From assembly GCF_904849725.1 (NCBI RefSeq), contig NC_058524.1, forward strand, positions 506,524,263-506,588,262: a stretch of 64,000 nt of DNA, written 5' to 3'. The stretch comes from Hordeum vulgare subsp. vulgare. Its lineage: Eukaryota > Streptophyta > Magnoliopsida > Poales > Poaceae. The notes beneath the pieces were generated by a model. That model saw only the letters and a program-made list of their open reading frames with translations. It was not told the origin of the DNA and did not search any database. A program made the position numbers and the translations under genes. Positions 47,239 to 57,010 of this stretch are shown one piece after another; position 1 is the stretch's first letter; every line of letters starts with the position of its first letter.

Positions 47239-48717
47239 GTGCTTGGCAATGAGTGTTTACTTTTCTGCCTTTTCTTGTTCATTGCCTTGACTCCTTTTGT
47301 CGCTCTTTGTCGGTGTGTGTTTTGTGTCACAGGTAGTGGTCGCCGCTCGAACCCGCCACGGGACACACAGTCCAAGCATTATCGCAATCCAGAGGCTCCA
47401 GAGGGCTCCGCCACTTCAGGTCTACCACCCATAAAGAAGGCCTTCAAGAAGACCGCTCACAAGGACAAGGGGATCAACGTTCGCACCATGCCCCCTAAGG
47501 ACTTTCTGCGGTTCTGCAACCAAAACCACTATCTCCAAGAGAGGGCTGTGATCAACAATGTCGAGCATGTTTGGGCAAAGGATCACTGCAGGATCTACCG
47601 TGATATCATCAAGCATTTCAAGAAGATTTTTGTTCCCGTTTAGTGGATTGACTTGGCTCACCTTCAGCAAAACCTGGACTACTTTGGTGACGCTCTCTCT
47701 CTGATTGACAAGTTGGGAATTAAGGACATCATCTCCTTCAAGACAGACATTGATCCAAATGTTGTTGCCCAGTTCTATGTCACGGTTCACTTCTCGCCTG
47801 ATGACGAGCGCTCCCTGGTTTGGATGACTGGGACTCAGAAGATGATAGGCTCCTGGCGTGAATTCATGGCATTCCTCAAGGTTGATTTTCAGGGAGCTGA
47901 CACTCCACTTGGGTCGCGTCCTCATGCTGCAGCTCCCACTGATAGGGCCTCTGCCAAGGACAGGTTGCAGCAACTCTATGTGAAGAAAGGTGTGCTCCCC
48001 AGGCATCTGGACATCATGCATCGGATCTTCCGCAACACCCTCTTTCCTCGCATTGGCAACTTTGACGAGGTACATGGCTCTCTAGCTGAGATGCTACTGC
48101 TTTGTGAGGAGGCTATGACTAAGGAGTCTGCCCCTCTTGATATTTCTGATGTGATGTTCACTGAGCTCTGGAACTGCATCATGATGCACAAGGTTCCCAT
48201 CTACGGGCCCTACTTGTTTGCTTATATCAGTCAGAAGTGGCAAGACACCTATCCGCTTGAGGAGTTATACATCCAGGCTGACTACTTTGTGCACGATCCT
48301 ATCAAGCTTTGCGTCAAGGACAAATGGGCCAACCCATCAACTTCATGTCAGCACATGGACACTGACACAGAGACTGCTGCTGACAGAGGAACCGCTTCTC
48401 AGTCCCGCTCTTCTGCCATGCCATCTTGGGCCATGAAATTGCAAGATAAGATGAAGACTCTCTTTTGTATGCAGGCTAAGGGCCAGTATCAGATGCGCGT
48501 GGCTCAGAAGGAGAACCGTCAGCGGCACAAGCGTATCCTGAGGACACTTGATGTTGACATCTCCAACGGATCAGAGGACGACATCACTCCAGAGTCTGAT
48601 TGGATGCGGGCTCAAGGTTACCAGTGGTCTGGCGCAGAGGAGGAGGAGGACAATGAAGAGGAGCAGGACGATCTGGATGCTACAGACGAGTCTGGGGATG
48701 ATGAGGATGAGCAGTGA
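47239..48717 (+). pseudogene. K2 ORF3 (plant transposon protein)
   Basis: 492 codons in a single frame with one TAG at 47641-47643 (fits CAG-to-TAG). N-terminal basic part, a middle of globular type (QFYVTVHFSPDDERSLVWM, LPRHLDIMHRIFRNTLFPR, IYGPYLFAYI), and a strongly acidic C-terminal tail (EEEEDNEEEQDD). It aligns in pattern with K1 ORF3 around the FY-V/S-T-V/A-HF block. I see no signal peptide or membrane segment, so an envelope role is not supported. It is the family often called 'putative plant transposon protein'. The true start may be further 5' through splicing. Confidence 0.8.
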
Positions 48718-48760
48718 CCACCTATGGCGTTAGGTGTTCCCCTTTTTTGGTGTCTTGTGC

Positions 48761-48772
48761 CAAAGGGGGAGA
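48761..48772 (+). promoter_or_regulatory. Second polypurine-like tract of K2
   Basis: CAAAGGGGGAGA, some 260 bases before the LTR-proximal tract. Multiple such tracts are a described Sirevirus trait. Confidence 0.6.
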
Positions 48773-49017
48773 GAGTCTAGGAGCTGGATTTGCTTTGAGA
48801 GTTGAACTTTGCTTAGCTTTGCTTATCTTTCGTGTTTGCTTCGAACTTGGTTTTCTTCTATTTTGCTATCTTTGCTTTGTGTGACGTGAGACATGAACTA
48901 GTGTGAGATTTATTTCCATCATATGTTGTGAGTCATATGCTCCTTATTTTTCATATATCTCTATCTTTTTGTTCACATGTTATTCACTGTGGAAATCCGG
49001 TATTGTCATCAATCCAC

Positions 49018-49031
49018 CAAAAAGGGGGAGA
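49018..49031 (+). promoter_or_regulatory. K2 polypurine tract
   Basis: AAAAAGGGGGAGA directly before the 3' LTR start at 49033. Primer for plus-strand DNA. Confidence 0.85.
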
Positions 49032-49032
49032 T

Positions 49033-50480
49033 TGTTGGGACATAGTTTATGCCTAAGTAATTTTGGAGATTGATGATAGTACCGCAAGTGTGTTAAGATT
49101 TCAGATAACACACGTCAACGGCACAAGACGACTCGCCCCCTCTTTCGTGGAACAGAAGCACGGTGTTCTCTACGATTCTATTTATTTGAGTCATAGGAAA
49201 GCCATACTATTAAGAGGGGAACCGTAGTGGAAAGGTTTGGGTGGAATCAATCTTGCATGTGCACACTTCACCTCTTTTCCCCCTTGCCGGCAACTTTGGA
49301 GTGGCTCCCGCCTTGGTGTTTCTTTCTTCTTTGCAAATGGTCCCCCAGCGGTAGTACCGCTGGGCCTAGCGGTAGTACCGCTGGCCCTAGCTGTAGTACC
49401 GCTGGAGTGCTAGCGGTAGTACCGCTGCAGCCATCAGTAGTATCGCTAGCTGGCGGTAGTACCGCCCCTGGTCAGCGGTAGTACCGCTCCAGGAGCTTAG
49501 TACCGCATGCCTAGCGGTTGTACGTGGACGGACCTTTTTGCGAAGACTTTCTTGGCGGTGGTAGTGCTTATGCACTACCAGGGGGCCAGCGGTAGTACCG
49601 CTGCAGCCAGCGGTAGTACCGCTGGAGTGCTAGCGGTAGTACTACTGCAGCCAGCGGTATTACCGCTGGAGTGCCAGCGGTAGTACCGCTAGGCACGGGC
49701 TGTGAGTGGGAAAACGGTTGGATTTCCCCCCCCCACTATATAAGGGGTTCTTCTAGCTGTGGAACCTTATCTCTTACCCTCCCAAGCTCCATTGTTGCTC
49801 CCAAAGCTCAAAAGTGCCTGATCTCTCTCCCTAGCCAATCAAACTTGATGATTCTTTAGGGATTGGTTGAGAAGGCCTAGATCCACACTTCCACCAAGAG
49901 AAAAGTTGATTCCCCCACCAATCCCTTGCGGATCTTGTTACTCTTGGGTGTTTGAGCATCCTAGACGGTTGAGGTCACCTCGAAGCCACATTCCATTGTG
50001 GTGAAGCTTCGTGGTCTTGTTGGGAGCCTCCAAGCTTTGTGTGGAGTTTTCCCCAACCTTGTTTCTAAAGGTTCAGTCGCCGCCTTCAAGGGCACCTATA
50101 GTGGAATCACGGTACCTTGCATCGTGCGAGGGCGTGAGGAGAATACGGTGGCCATAGTGGCTTATTGGGGAGCATTGTGCCTCCACACCGCTCCAACGGA
50201 GACGTACTTCCTGTCAAAGGGAAGGACCTTCGGTAACACATCCTCGTCTTCATTGGTTCCACTTGTGATTATCTCTAACCTTTACTTTGTGTATGCTTAT
50301 GTTGTTGTCGTTCCCTTACTTGCCTTAGTAGCTCTCGTTGTTAGCTTCATTACGGTTCACCCCATTGTTGTTATATTTGTGAACCCGTATGTTCTTTACC
50401 CTAACTTGCTAAGATTAATTAAAAATTGGTCGTTGCCCATTCACCCCCCCCCCCTCTAGTCAACCATATCGATCCTTTCA
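49033..50480 (+). mobile_element. K2 3' LTR
   Basis: TGTTGGGACATAG to CGATCCTTTCA, 1448 bases. About thirteen intact or changed copies of the AGCGGTAGTACCGCT palindrome at 49347-49690 against six in the 5' LTR. Also a ten-base insertion near 50130 and scattered substitutions. TATATAA at 49737-49743. Confidence 0.92.
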
Positions 50481-50880
50481 CTTGCATAATTCTACCCAAG
50501 TTTTGCATTCAAAAAAGGAGTAGGTGTCTACATTGTACAACTTTACGACAAAAGTATAACCATGCTCGGTCCTAAAGTAAACTATCGTTACCTCCATAGT
50601 TTTTTCAGTACTGAAACCAATCTTATCCAAGACATAAATTCTTGCATGGCAAGGGATACGCTAGTAGAATAGTAAAAAATAAAAATTATAAGTTGAAGCA
50701 AAAGAAGTCATGCTTAATTACGAAAAAAGACTTCTCGTTGTGACTTACTGTATCCACTTCGAAGTCCTCATCCAGCATGATGCTGAAGCGCCTATCATCT
50801 ACTAGGTAAGGCGTGTCGCAGACGCCGCGCTCGTCTTGGTAGTATTCGCACATAACGAATTTCCTTTCGTCGTCAGACAT
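50481..50880 (-). pseudogene. B3-like gene of C2, 5' half
   Basis: The first coding exon starts ATG at 50880 (MSDDERKFVM) and ends near 50752 at a donor CAGTAAGTC; an intron follows to about 50670, then an exon (ARIYVLDKIGFS, GYTFVVKLY, ECKTWVELC) that runs into the K2 target copy. The frame continues at 27183 when C3, K2 and their target copies are removed. The pattern of short beta strands and the two repeated halves resemble plant B3-type pseudobarrel DNA-binding proteins carried by wheat transposons. It might bind C2 ends, as TNPA does in Spm; this is inference. Family call is by recall, without profile search. Confidence 0.5.
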
Positions 50881-51890
50881 ATCCTTCCTAAAACTGATCA
50901 ACACACAGATCACTATTACTCAATATGCAACGGGTTGACTTTAGGTCTGTCGAGTCTTTCCTTCCTAAACTCTCACGTCTCACATGTATGGTGGGCACTC
51001 CCTCTGATATTTCGACCGTCGGTGATGGTCGCTACTCCCCCTTTCCCTAGTGCATTACAAATATCTAGCACGAGGAAAAGAAGGAGAAGCGACCCCCCGA
51101 CACCTAAAGTCAACCCTTCCATACATCAAGAAATGACATAGAAAAAGGCCCCATGTTTTGTCGGAATATCATTGAATTCCCGTTCTGGCAAATCACAAGC
51201 ACTCAATATGTCCTACATTGTAGCAGAAGTCATGCTAAAATTCATGAAATTTTTTTGCCTAGCACTAGCATTTCCATCATCATCTATATTCAGAATGCAT
51301 CATCATCGACATCAATGACATGGCGACTAGCACTAGCATTTTCATCATCGACATTTACAACACAGTATCATCTATATCAACAACATGGGGATTTGGCTAT
51401 TCTCACCTAGAGGCGACGGCGACGGTGATGGCGATGGGCTCGGGGGGACGGCAACGGACTCGGGGGCGACAACGACGGGATCGGGGCCGATGACGACGGC
51501 CTCGGGGTGATGATGGCGACGTGCTCGGGGGCGGCGATGAGGACGGGCTCGGGGACGGCGGCGACGACGAGGAGGACTGGATCGGGGGCGGCGACGACGA
51601 CGGCAACGGCGACGGCAGCGGTGATGGCAACGGCGACGGCGACAGCAATGGGCTCGGGGGCAACGGGGACTACGAGGAGGACTGGATTGGGGGCGGTGGC
51701 CACGAGGAGGAGGAGGACGGGCTCCGGGTGGCGACGACGACGAGGAGGACGACGGGCTCGGGACGGCGGTGAGGACGAGGAGGACGACGGGCTCGGGGGG
51801 AAATGGGAGTTTAGAGGAAATTTCGACAACTCCCGCCTATATGCGAAAACCAGTGGTCCCTGTTCGAGGCACAAACCGGGATGAATGCAC
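50881..51890 (-). promoter_or_regulatory. Leader and promoter region of the B3-like gene
   Basis: On the minus strand: an ATATAG box near 51840, a leader of about 400 bases made of GGCGAC/CGTCGC-type triplets (51410-51830), a donor-like CTAGGTGAGAA near 51410, an intron, and an acceptor-like TTTTAG just before the ATG at 50880. The triplet-rich leader opens Pro/Ser or Gly/Asp frames on both strands that are probably not translated. Confidence 0.45.
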
Positions 51891-52060
51891 CCATTTCGTC
51901 CCGGTTAGGGCCCCGAACCGATACTAAAGGCCAATTTCCAATAGCCCAAAGGGCGAGAAGAAGAGACCTTTAGTCTCGGTTGGTGCCACTAACCGACACA
52001 AAAGGGCATCTTCCAAGTCGGCTGGTGGCACAAACTAGGACTAAAGGTATGTGCCTACCA
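51887..52060. repeat. Internal block of C2 subterminal-type repeats
   Basis: Forms of CGTCCCGGTTAGG, ACCGATACTAAAGG, CTTTAGTCTCGGTTGG and GGACTAAAGG in both orientations, like the two ends of C2 but some 4.8 kb from the right end. They lie just upstream of the leader of the B3-like gene. Confidence 0.75.
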
Positions 52061-52289
52061 TAGGCGTTGTGCGGTTGGATGTTTAGTCCCACCTCGCTAG
52101 CCGAGAGAGCCCACGAGTGGTTTATAAGCGCTCGTGCGCAGACCCTCTCGAGCTCCCGTGAACTGCACGCTTCCGGGCCTAATTTCTCACTGGTTGTGGG
52201 CCTAATGGACCTTTTGCGGGCCTGAATCCTAGCCCAACTCTCTGCTTGGGTTTCTAGTCGTATTAACGCCGTGGTGGCCTAGTAGGTGG
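52061..52289. other. C2 promoter-like segment right of the internal repeat block
   Basis: Unique-looking sequence with TTTATAAGCGC near 52120 and CCTCTCGAGCTCC; may hold a start site on the plus strand. No gene in it. Confidence 0.4.
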
Positions 52290-54840
52290 AATTTTTTTAA
52301 ATATAGTTTTTTTTTGTTTTTTACTTTATTTATTTAATTTTGTGACTAACTTTACTAAAAAATATATTTTTGAGTGATTCTTTTTCATACTATTTACTAT
52401 TATTGTGTTTTTATCATTATATTCAATTTGGTAGGTTTTAGGTTATTTTAAATGACTGTTTTAATCAAAAACACATCTGTTACAAAAGGGATTTCATTTT
52501 TCTAAACTTATTTGAACTCAAGACTTTTTGTGTGTTCAAAACGCACCATTCAAGGCCACATCATCAATTTTCAACACTTTCCGAGTTCATTTGGTATTTT
52601 TATTGCATTTACTGATTTTTTTGAGCTAAATGGCCCAGAAATTGAAAACCACTAGAAATGATATCTTAATAGGCTGAAAGTTGGCATGGTATCATCATTT
52701 CACCCACATAGCATGTGCAAAAAAGTTGAGAGGGTTGCGGCAAAATCTGGATGCACTTCGTGTACAAATCGGACAATCTCTTTCGAAGTGTCAGGGTTTT
52801 TAATCAATAACAGATCTATTACAAAAGGGATTTTATTTTATTGAACTTATTTGAACTCAAGACTTTTTTTGTGTTCAAAATGCACCATTCAAGGCCACAT
52901 CATCAATTTTCAACACTTTCCGAGTTCATTTGGTATTTTTCATGCATTTACTGATTTTTTTTAGCTAAATTGACCAGAAATTAAAAGCACTACAAACGAA
53001 ATGTAAATAGGTCGAAAGTTGGCATGGTATCATCATTTCACCCACATAGCATGTGCAAAAAACTTAAGAGGGTTGCGGCAAAAAGTGGATGCACTTCGTG
53101 TACAAAACAGACAATCTCTTACGAAGTATCATGGTTTTTAATCAAAAACTGATCTGTTACAAAAGGGATTTTATTTTATTGAACTTATTTGAACTCAAGA
53201 CTTTTTGTGTGTTCAAAATGCACCATTCAAGGCCACATCATCAATTTTCAACACTTTCCGAGGTCATTTGGTATTTTTCATGCATTTACTCATTTTTTAT
53301 ATCTAAATGGCCCAGAAATTGAAAAACACTACAAATGAACTCTCAATAGGTTGAAAGTTGGAATGGTATCATCATTTCACCCACATAACATGTGCTAAAA
53401 AGTTGGGAGGGTTGCGGCAAAAAATGGATGCACTTCGTGTAGAAATCGTACAATCTCTTTCGAAGTATCAAGTTTTTTTATAAAAAATAGATCTGTTACA
53501 AAAGGGATTTCATTTTTTTGAACTTATTGGAATTCAAGACTTTTTGTTTGTTCAGAATGCACCATTCAAGGCCACATCATCAATTTTCAACACTTTCTGA
53601 GTTCATTAGGTATTTTTTATGCATGTACTGATTTTTTGAGCTAAATGGCCCAGAGATTGAAAAGCACTACAAATGAACTCTGAATATGTTGAAAGTTTGC
53701 ATGGTATCATCATTTCACCCACATAGCATGTGCTAAAAAATTTAGAGGGTTGCGGCAAAAACTGGATGCACTTCGTGTGCAAATCGGCAATCTCTTTCGA
53801 AGTATCACGGTTTTTAATCAAAAATAGATCTGTTACAAAAGGGATTTCATTTTTTAAACTTATTGGAGCTCAAGAGTTTTTGTGTGTTCAAAATGCACCA
53901 TTCAAGGCCACATCATTAATTTTCAACACTTTCTGAGTTCATTTGGTATTTTTCATGCTTTTAATGATTTGTTTTGAGCTAAACGGTCGAGAAATTGAGA
54001 AGCACTACAAATGAACTCTGAATAGGTTGAAAGTGGGCATTGTATCATCATTTCACCCACATAGCATGTGCTAAAAAGTTGAGAGTGTTGCGGCAAAAAC
54101 TGGATGCACTTTGCGTACAAATCAGACAATCTCTTTCGATGTATTAGTGCTTTTAATCAAAAACAGATCTGTTACAAAAGGGATTTCATTTTTTTGAACT
54201 TATTGGAACTCAAGACTTTTTGTGTGTTCAAAATGCACCATTCAAGGCCACATCATCAATTTTCAACAGTTTATGAGTTCATTTGGTATTTTTCATGCAT
54301 TTACTTATTTTTTAGCTAAATGGCCTAGAAATTCAAAAGCACTACAAATGAACTCTGAATAAGTTAAAAGTTGGCATGGTATCATCATTTCACCCACATA
54401 ACATGTGCTAAAAAGTTGAGAGGGTTGCGGCAAAAACTGGATGCACTTCGTGTACAAATCGGACAATCTCTTTCGAAGTATCACGGTTTTTAATCAAAAA
54501 CAGATCTGTTACAAAAGGGATTTCATTTATTTGAACTCGAGACTTTTTGTGTGTTCAAAATGCAACATTCAAGGCCACATCATCAATTTTCAACCCTTTC
54601 TGAGTTCATTTGGTATTTTTCATGCATTTACTCGATGTTTGTTTTTCACTTTATTTATTTAATTTTGTGAATAAATTTACTAAAAAATAGATTTTTGAGT
54701 GATTCTTTTTCCTGCTATTTAATATTACTGTGTTTTTATCATTAATTCAATTTGGTAGGTTTTAGGTTACTTTAAATGATTGTTTTAATCAAAAACAGAT
54801 CTGTTACAAAAGGGATTTCATTTTTTTGAACTTATTTGAA
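52290..54840. repeat. 338-base tandem array in C2, bracketed by a direct repeat
   Basis: The mark TTACAAAAGGGA occurs at 52480, 52819, 53157, 53496, 53833, 54172, 54509 and 54804: six intervals of 337-339 bases and a last one of 295. The mark GGATGCACTTCG repeats at 52749, 53087, 53426, 53764, 54102 and 54439. A segment of about 200 bases (TTTATTTAATTTTGTGA... type) occurs both at 52300-52500 and 54645-54840, closing the array on both sides. AT-rich; no gene. Confidence 0.92.
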
Positions 54841-55087
54841 CTGACGACTTTTTGTATATATATGTGGTCGAAATGCATGATACCATGAAGTTAGAAAGGG
54901 CTAAACCATTCAAAAGTAGAAAATGAAGTTAGAAAGGGCTAAACCATTCAAATTTGAAAACTATAATGGCACAAATAGAAACTACACATATATAAATTGG
55001 TCCAAGCAGTACTCAATGATACTAGTCCGAACAGTACATAATAATAGCTAGCATAGATATATATACAGGTGTTCACCGTTGTGAACA
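54841..55087. other. C2 sequence 3' of the exonuclease gene
   Basis: About 250 bases without a gene. GAAGTTAGAAAGGGCTAAAC occurs twice (54888-54950). Confidence 0.5.
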
Positions 55088-55670
55088 CTACTCGTCTGAG
55101 TCGTCTGAATCAGAATGTCCACCTGCTCTGAGGTGACGTCGGCCATAGTAGACGACTCGAATCTTGCGGTACAACTCGTACGAAACGTATGCATCTTTTG
55201 CTGCATACTCAATGTTGATACGATCAAGTGGGGCCTTCTCCCAAAGTCTATGCTGAGACTTTGGGAATTTGGTCTTCATATCAAAATACTCCTCGTCGAT
55301 CAAGGCAACTGACATATGAGCCATCGAAGTCCTCTCATGTCGAAGCCTGAATTCCTGTTGGAGATCAATGAGGCAATTAGCTGGTATCTCAATACCGAAG
55401 TTGTGCCTCATCTTGAGCTTGTCGTTTGTTATGTCAACGATAACAAAACAGATGCCGCTGCGAAGGAAGTCCATGAATTCTGGACAATGCTTGTCACTAC
55501 TTCAACAGCAACAAATTAAAATGGAACAAATGTTATATACCGCTACAACAAGGAAAAATGTTTCACTACAACTAAAGAGAAAAATATCTTTAGGATTCAA
55601 ATAAAACATATTGCTATCCTATGAAATTTTCATATCCTATGAATTGATCAAGAAACTGTAAATTAACTAT

Positions 55671-55673
<3 letters not shown>

Positions 55674-55713
<40 letters not shown>
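55674..55713. repeat. AT dinucleotide microsatellite
   Basis: About twenty AT units in the intron of the exonuclease gene. Likely to vary in length. Confidence 0.95.
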
Positions 55714-55715
<2 letters not shown>

Positions 55716-55759
55716 TCCCACGTTTTTGCAAATATGCAACAAGCTAGACATATTGCATA

Positions 55760-55935
55760 TTGCTATCCAATGGAACCTAGAGAGATCACTATAGCTATCC
55801 AATGGAACCTAGAGAGATCACGATAGCTATCCAATGGAACCTAGAGAGATCACTAGCTATATGCAATTTTCGTAACTATGACACATCATATTGCTATCAA
55901 ATAGAACCTAGAGAGATCACTAGCTATATGCAATT
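55760..55935. repeat. Short tandem repeat in the exonuclease intron
   Basis: Four to five units of 33-50 bases with GCTATCCAATGGAACCTAGA and GAGATCAC. Further single copies of the core lie near 56080-56135. Confidence 0.8.
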
Positions 55936-56509
55936 TTCATAACCTTGGATCAAAGAACGCCGCATAAAATTGTTTCACTACAACTAAAGAGAAATTGATC
56001 TTTATAGGATTCCAAAATGGAACATATTGCTATCGATCCTATGCAATTTTCATATCTTATGAATTTATCAAGAAACACTCAATTAACTATCCAATGGAAC
56101 ATATATAGAAACTGCATATTGCTATCCAATGGAACCTGCATACCTCGCCCATTGGAAGATCAAGACATGGTGTTTGAAACATAATTGGATAACGGCAACA
56201 CCTCGTTGATCGGTCGTGTACTACAGATCAAGCCCCAAGAACTTCTCATGATCCATCACGCCGACAAGCCACCGTTCCTTCAACTGTATAAGAAAATGCG
56301 ACACCTCCCTGCTCTCGTTCGTGTAGACGACATCAAGCTTGTTCGTGCCATGTGCGAGCACCTCTGTGAATTCAGATGGCATGGTGGAAGAAAAGAACGG
56401 TAGAAGAGAGGGGAAGAAGAGAGCGAGAGAGGAGAGAGGGGAAGAAGAACAGAGAAATGGCGAGACTCTGCTTCGGTTGTGCTTTTGCGAAGCGGGATAC
56501 AAACCATTT

Positions 56510-56832
56510 GGGCCTTTAGTCCTGGGTTGAGCCACCAACCGGGACTAAAGGGTGATACGAATGGTTGCCACCACCACTCCGTCCCGGTTTGCTCTACTAA
56601 ACATGACTAAAGGGGGACATGAATGGTCCACCTGGTCCCGGTTTGACCCACCAACCGGGACTAACAGGGGATACGAACGGTCCCTGTCTATTGGTCTCGG
56701 TTCGTGTCTCGAACCGGTACCAAAGGGTTGACACGAACCGGGACCAATGGCCCACCATAGGTCCCGGTTCGTTGGCGAACCCAAACTAATGGGATTTCTT
56801 CAAGTGTACCAAAGCCCTATTTTCTACTAGTG
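56510..56832. repeat. Right subterminal repeats of C2
   Basis: Seven or so copies of CCGGGACTAAAGG or GTCCCGGTT forms up to the end TTTTCTACTAGTG at 56832; target copy AGT follows. The exonuclease leader abuts this block. Confidence 0.88.
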
Positions 56833-56835
56833 AGT

Positions 56836-57010
56836 GAAGTACAAGATAGATGATGTCCATTTATACATTAATTACCTTGTTCCTTGCTTACCTTTGAGGG
56901 AATTTGTGACTCCTTGAACTAATGCATATGGTTGGAGTTGATCGCACATAGTTCCTGCTAAAATGAATCTAAGTGAATTTCATTGGCAGGGTCACCCCTC
57001 AAGAACTTAT
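56836..57010 (-). other. K1 sequence between C2 and gag
   Basis: Short non-coding stretch after the gag stop. With 24599-25283 it forms the whole gag-to-ORF3 interval of K1, so no pol is present. Confidence 0.6.

Larger units (their letters stand above)
39191..50480 (+). mobile_element. K2: full-length Sirevirus (SIRE/Maximus-type) copia element
   Basis: LTRs 39191-40420 and 49033-50480, primer binding site for initiator tRNA-Met, gag, pol (protease, integrase, RT, RNase H), ORF3 and a polypurine tract in the right order. Target copies are TTTGC (39186-39190) and CTTGC (50481-50485), one mismatch. Palindromes in the LTR, several polypurine-like tracts and an additional ORF after pol are recognised Sirevirus features. 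All reading frames carry at least one break, so K2 is not autonomous now. It is inserted eight bases from the end of C3. Confidence 0.93.
55088..56382 (-). pseudogene. DEDDy 3'-5' exonuclease gene in C2 (RNase D/WRN-exonuclease type)
   Basis: Two exons on the minus strand: 56382-56144 (ATG at MPSEF, donor GAGGTATGC) and 55496-55088 (acceptor GAAGTAG); the frame is kept by this splice. Exo I is FLGLDL followed by a TAG at 56221-56223 exactly where the catalytic Glu of D-x-E belongs; Exo II is VDITND; Exo III is IEYAAKDAY (Tyr-x3-Asp). A short acidic Ser/Asp tail ends the protein. The family removes nucleotides from 3' ends of DNA or RNA. It may be a captured host gene or a long-standing part of this transposon family. 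The intron holds a microsatellite and a short tandem repeat. Confidence 0.8.
25284..56832 (-). mobile_element. C2: CACTA transposon with B3-like and exonuclease genes
   Basis: Left end CACTAGTAGAAAAGG, right end TTTTCTACTAGTG, perfect for at least twelve bases, with target copies AGT at 25281-25283 and 56833-56835. Without C3, K2 and their target copies, its own length is about 8.25 kb. It has GGGACTAAAGG subterminal repeats at both ends and a block of similar repeats inside (51887-52060). It carries a B3-like gene and a DEDDy exonuclease gene, both on the minus strand, and a 338-base tandem array. I find no TNP2-type transposase, so it was probably non-autonomous or moved by unusual means. 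Confidence 0.88.

Noticed and set aside
47239..48717. ORF3 as an envelope protein
   Set aside because: No signal peptide, no membrane segment and no cleavage site seen; it matches the plant transposon protein family instead.
51403..51884. Pro/Ser-rich and Gly/Asp-rich frames on opposite strands
   Set aside because: Triplet-type repeat in the probable leader of the B3-like gene; both strands open, so composition is the simpler cause.
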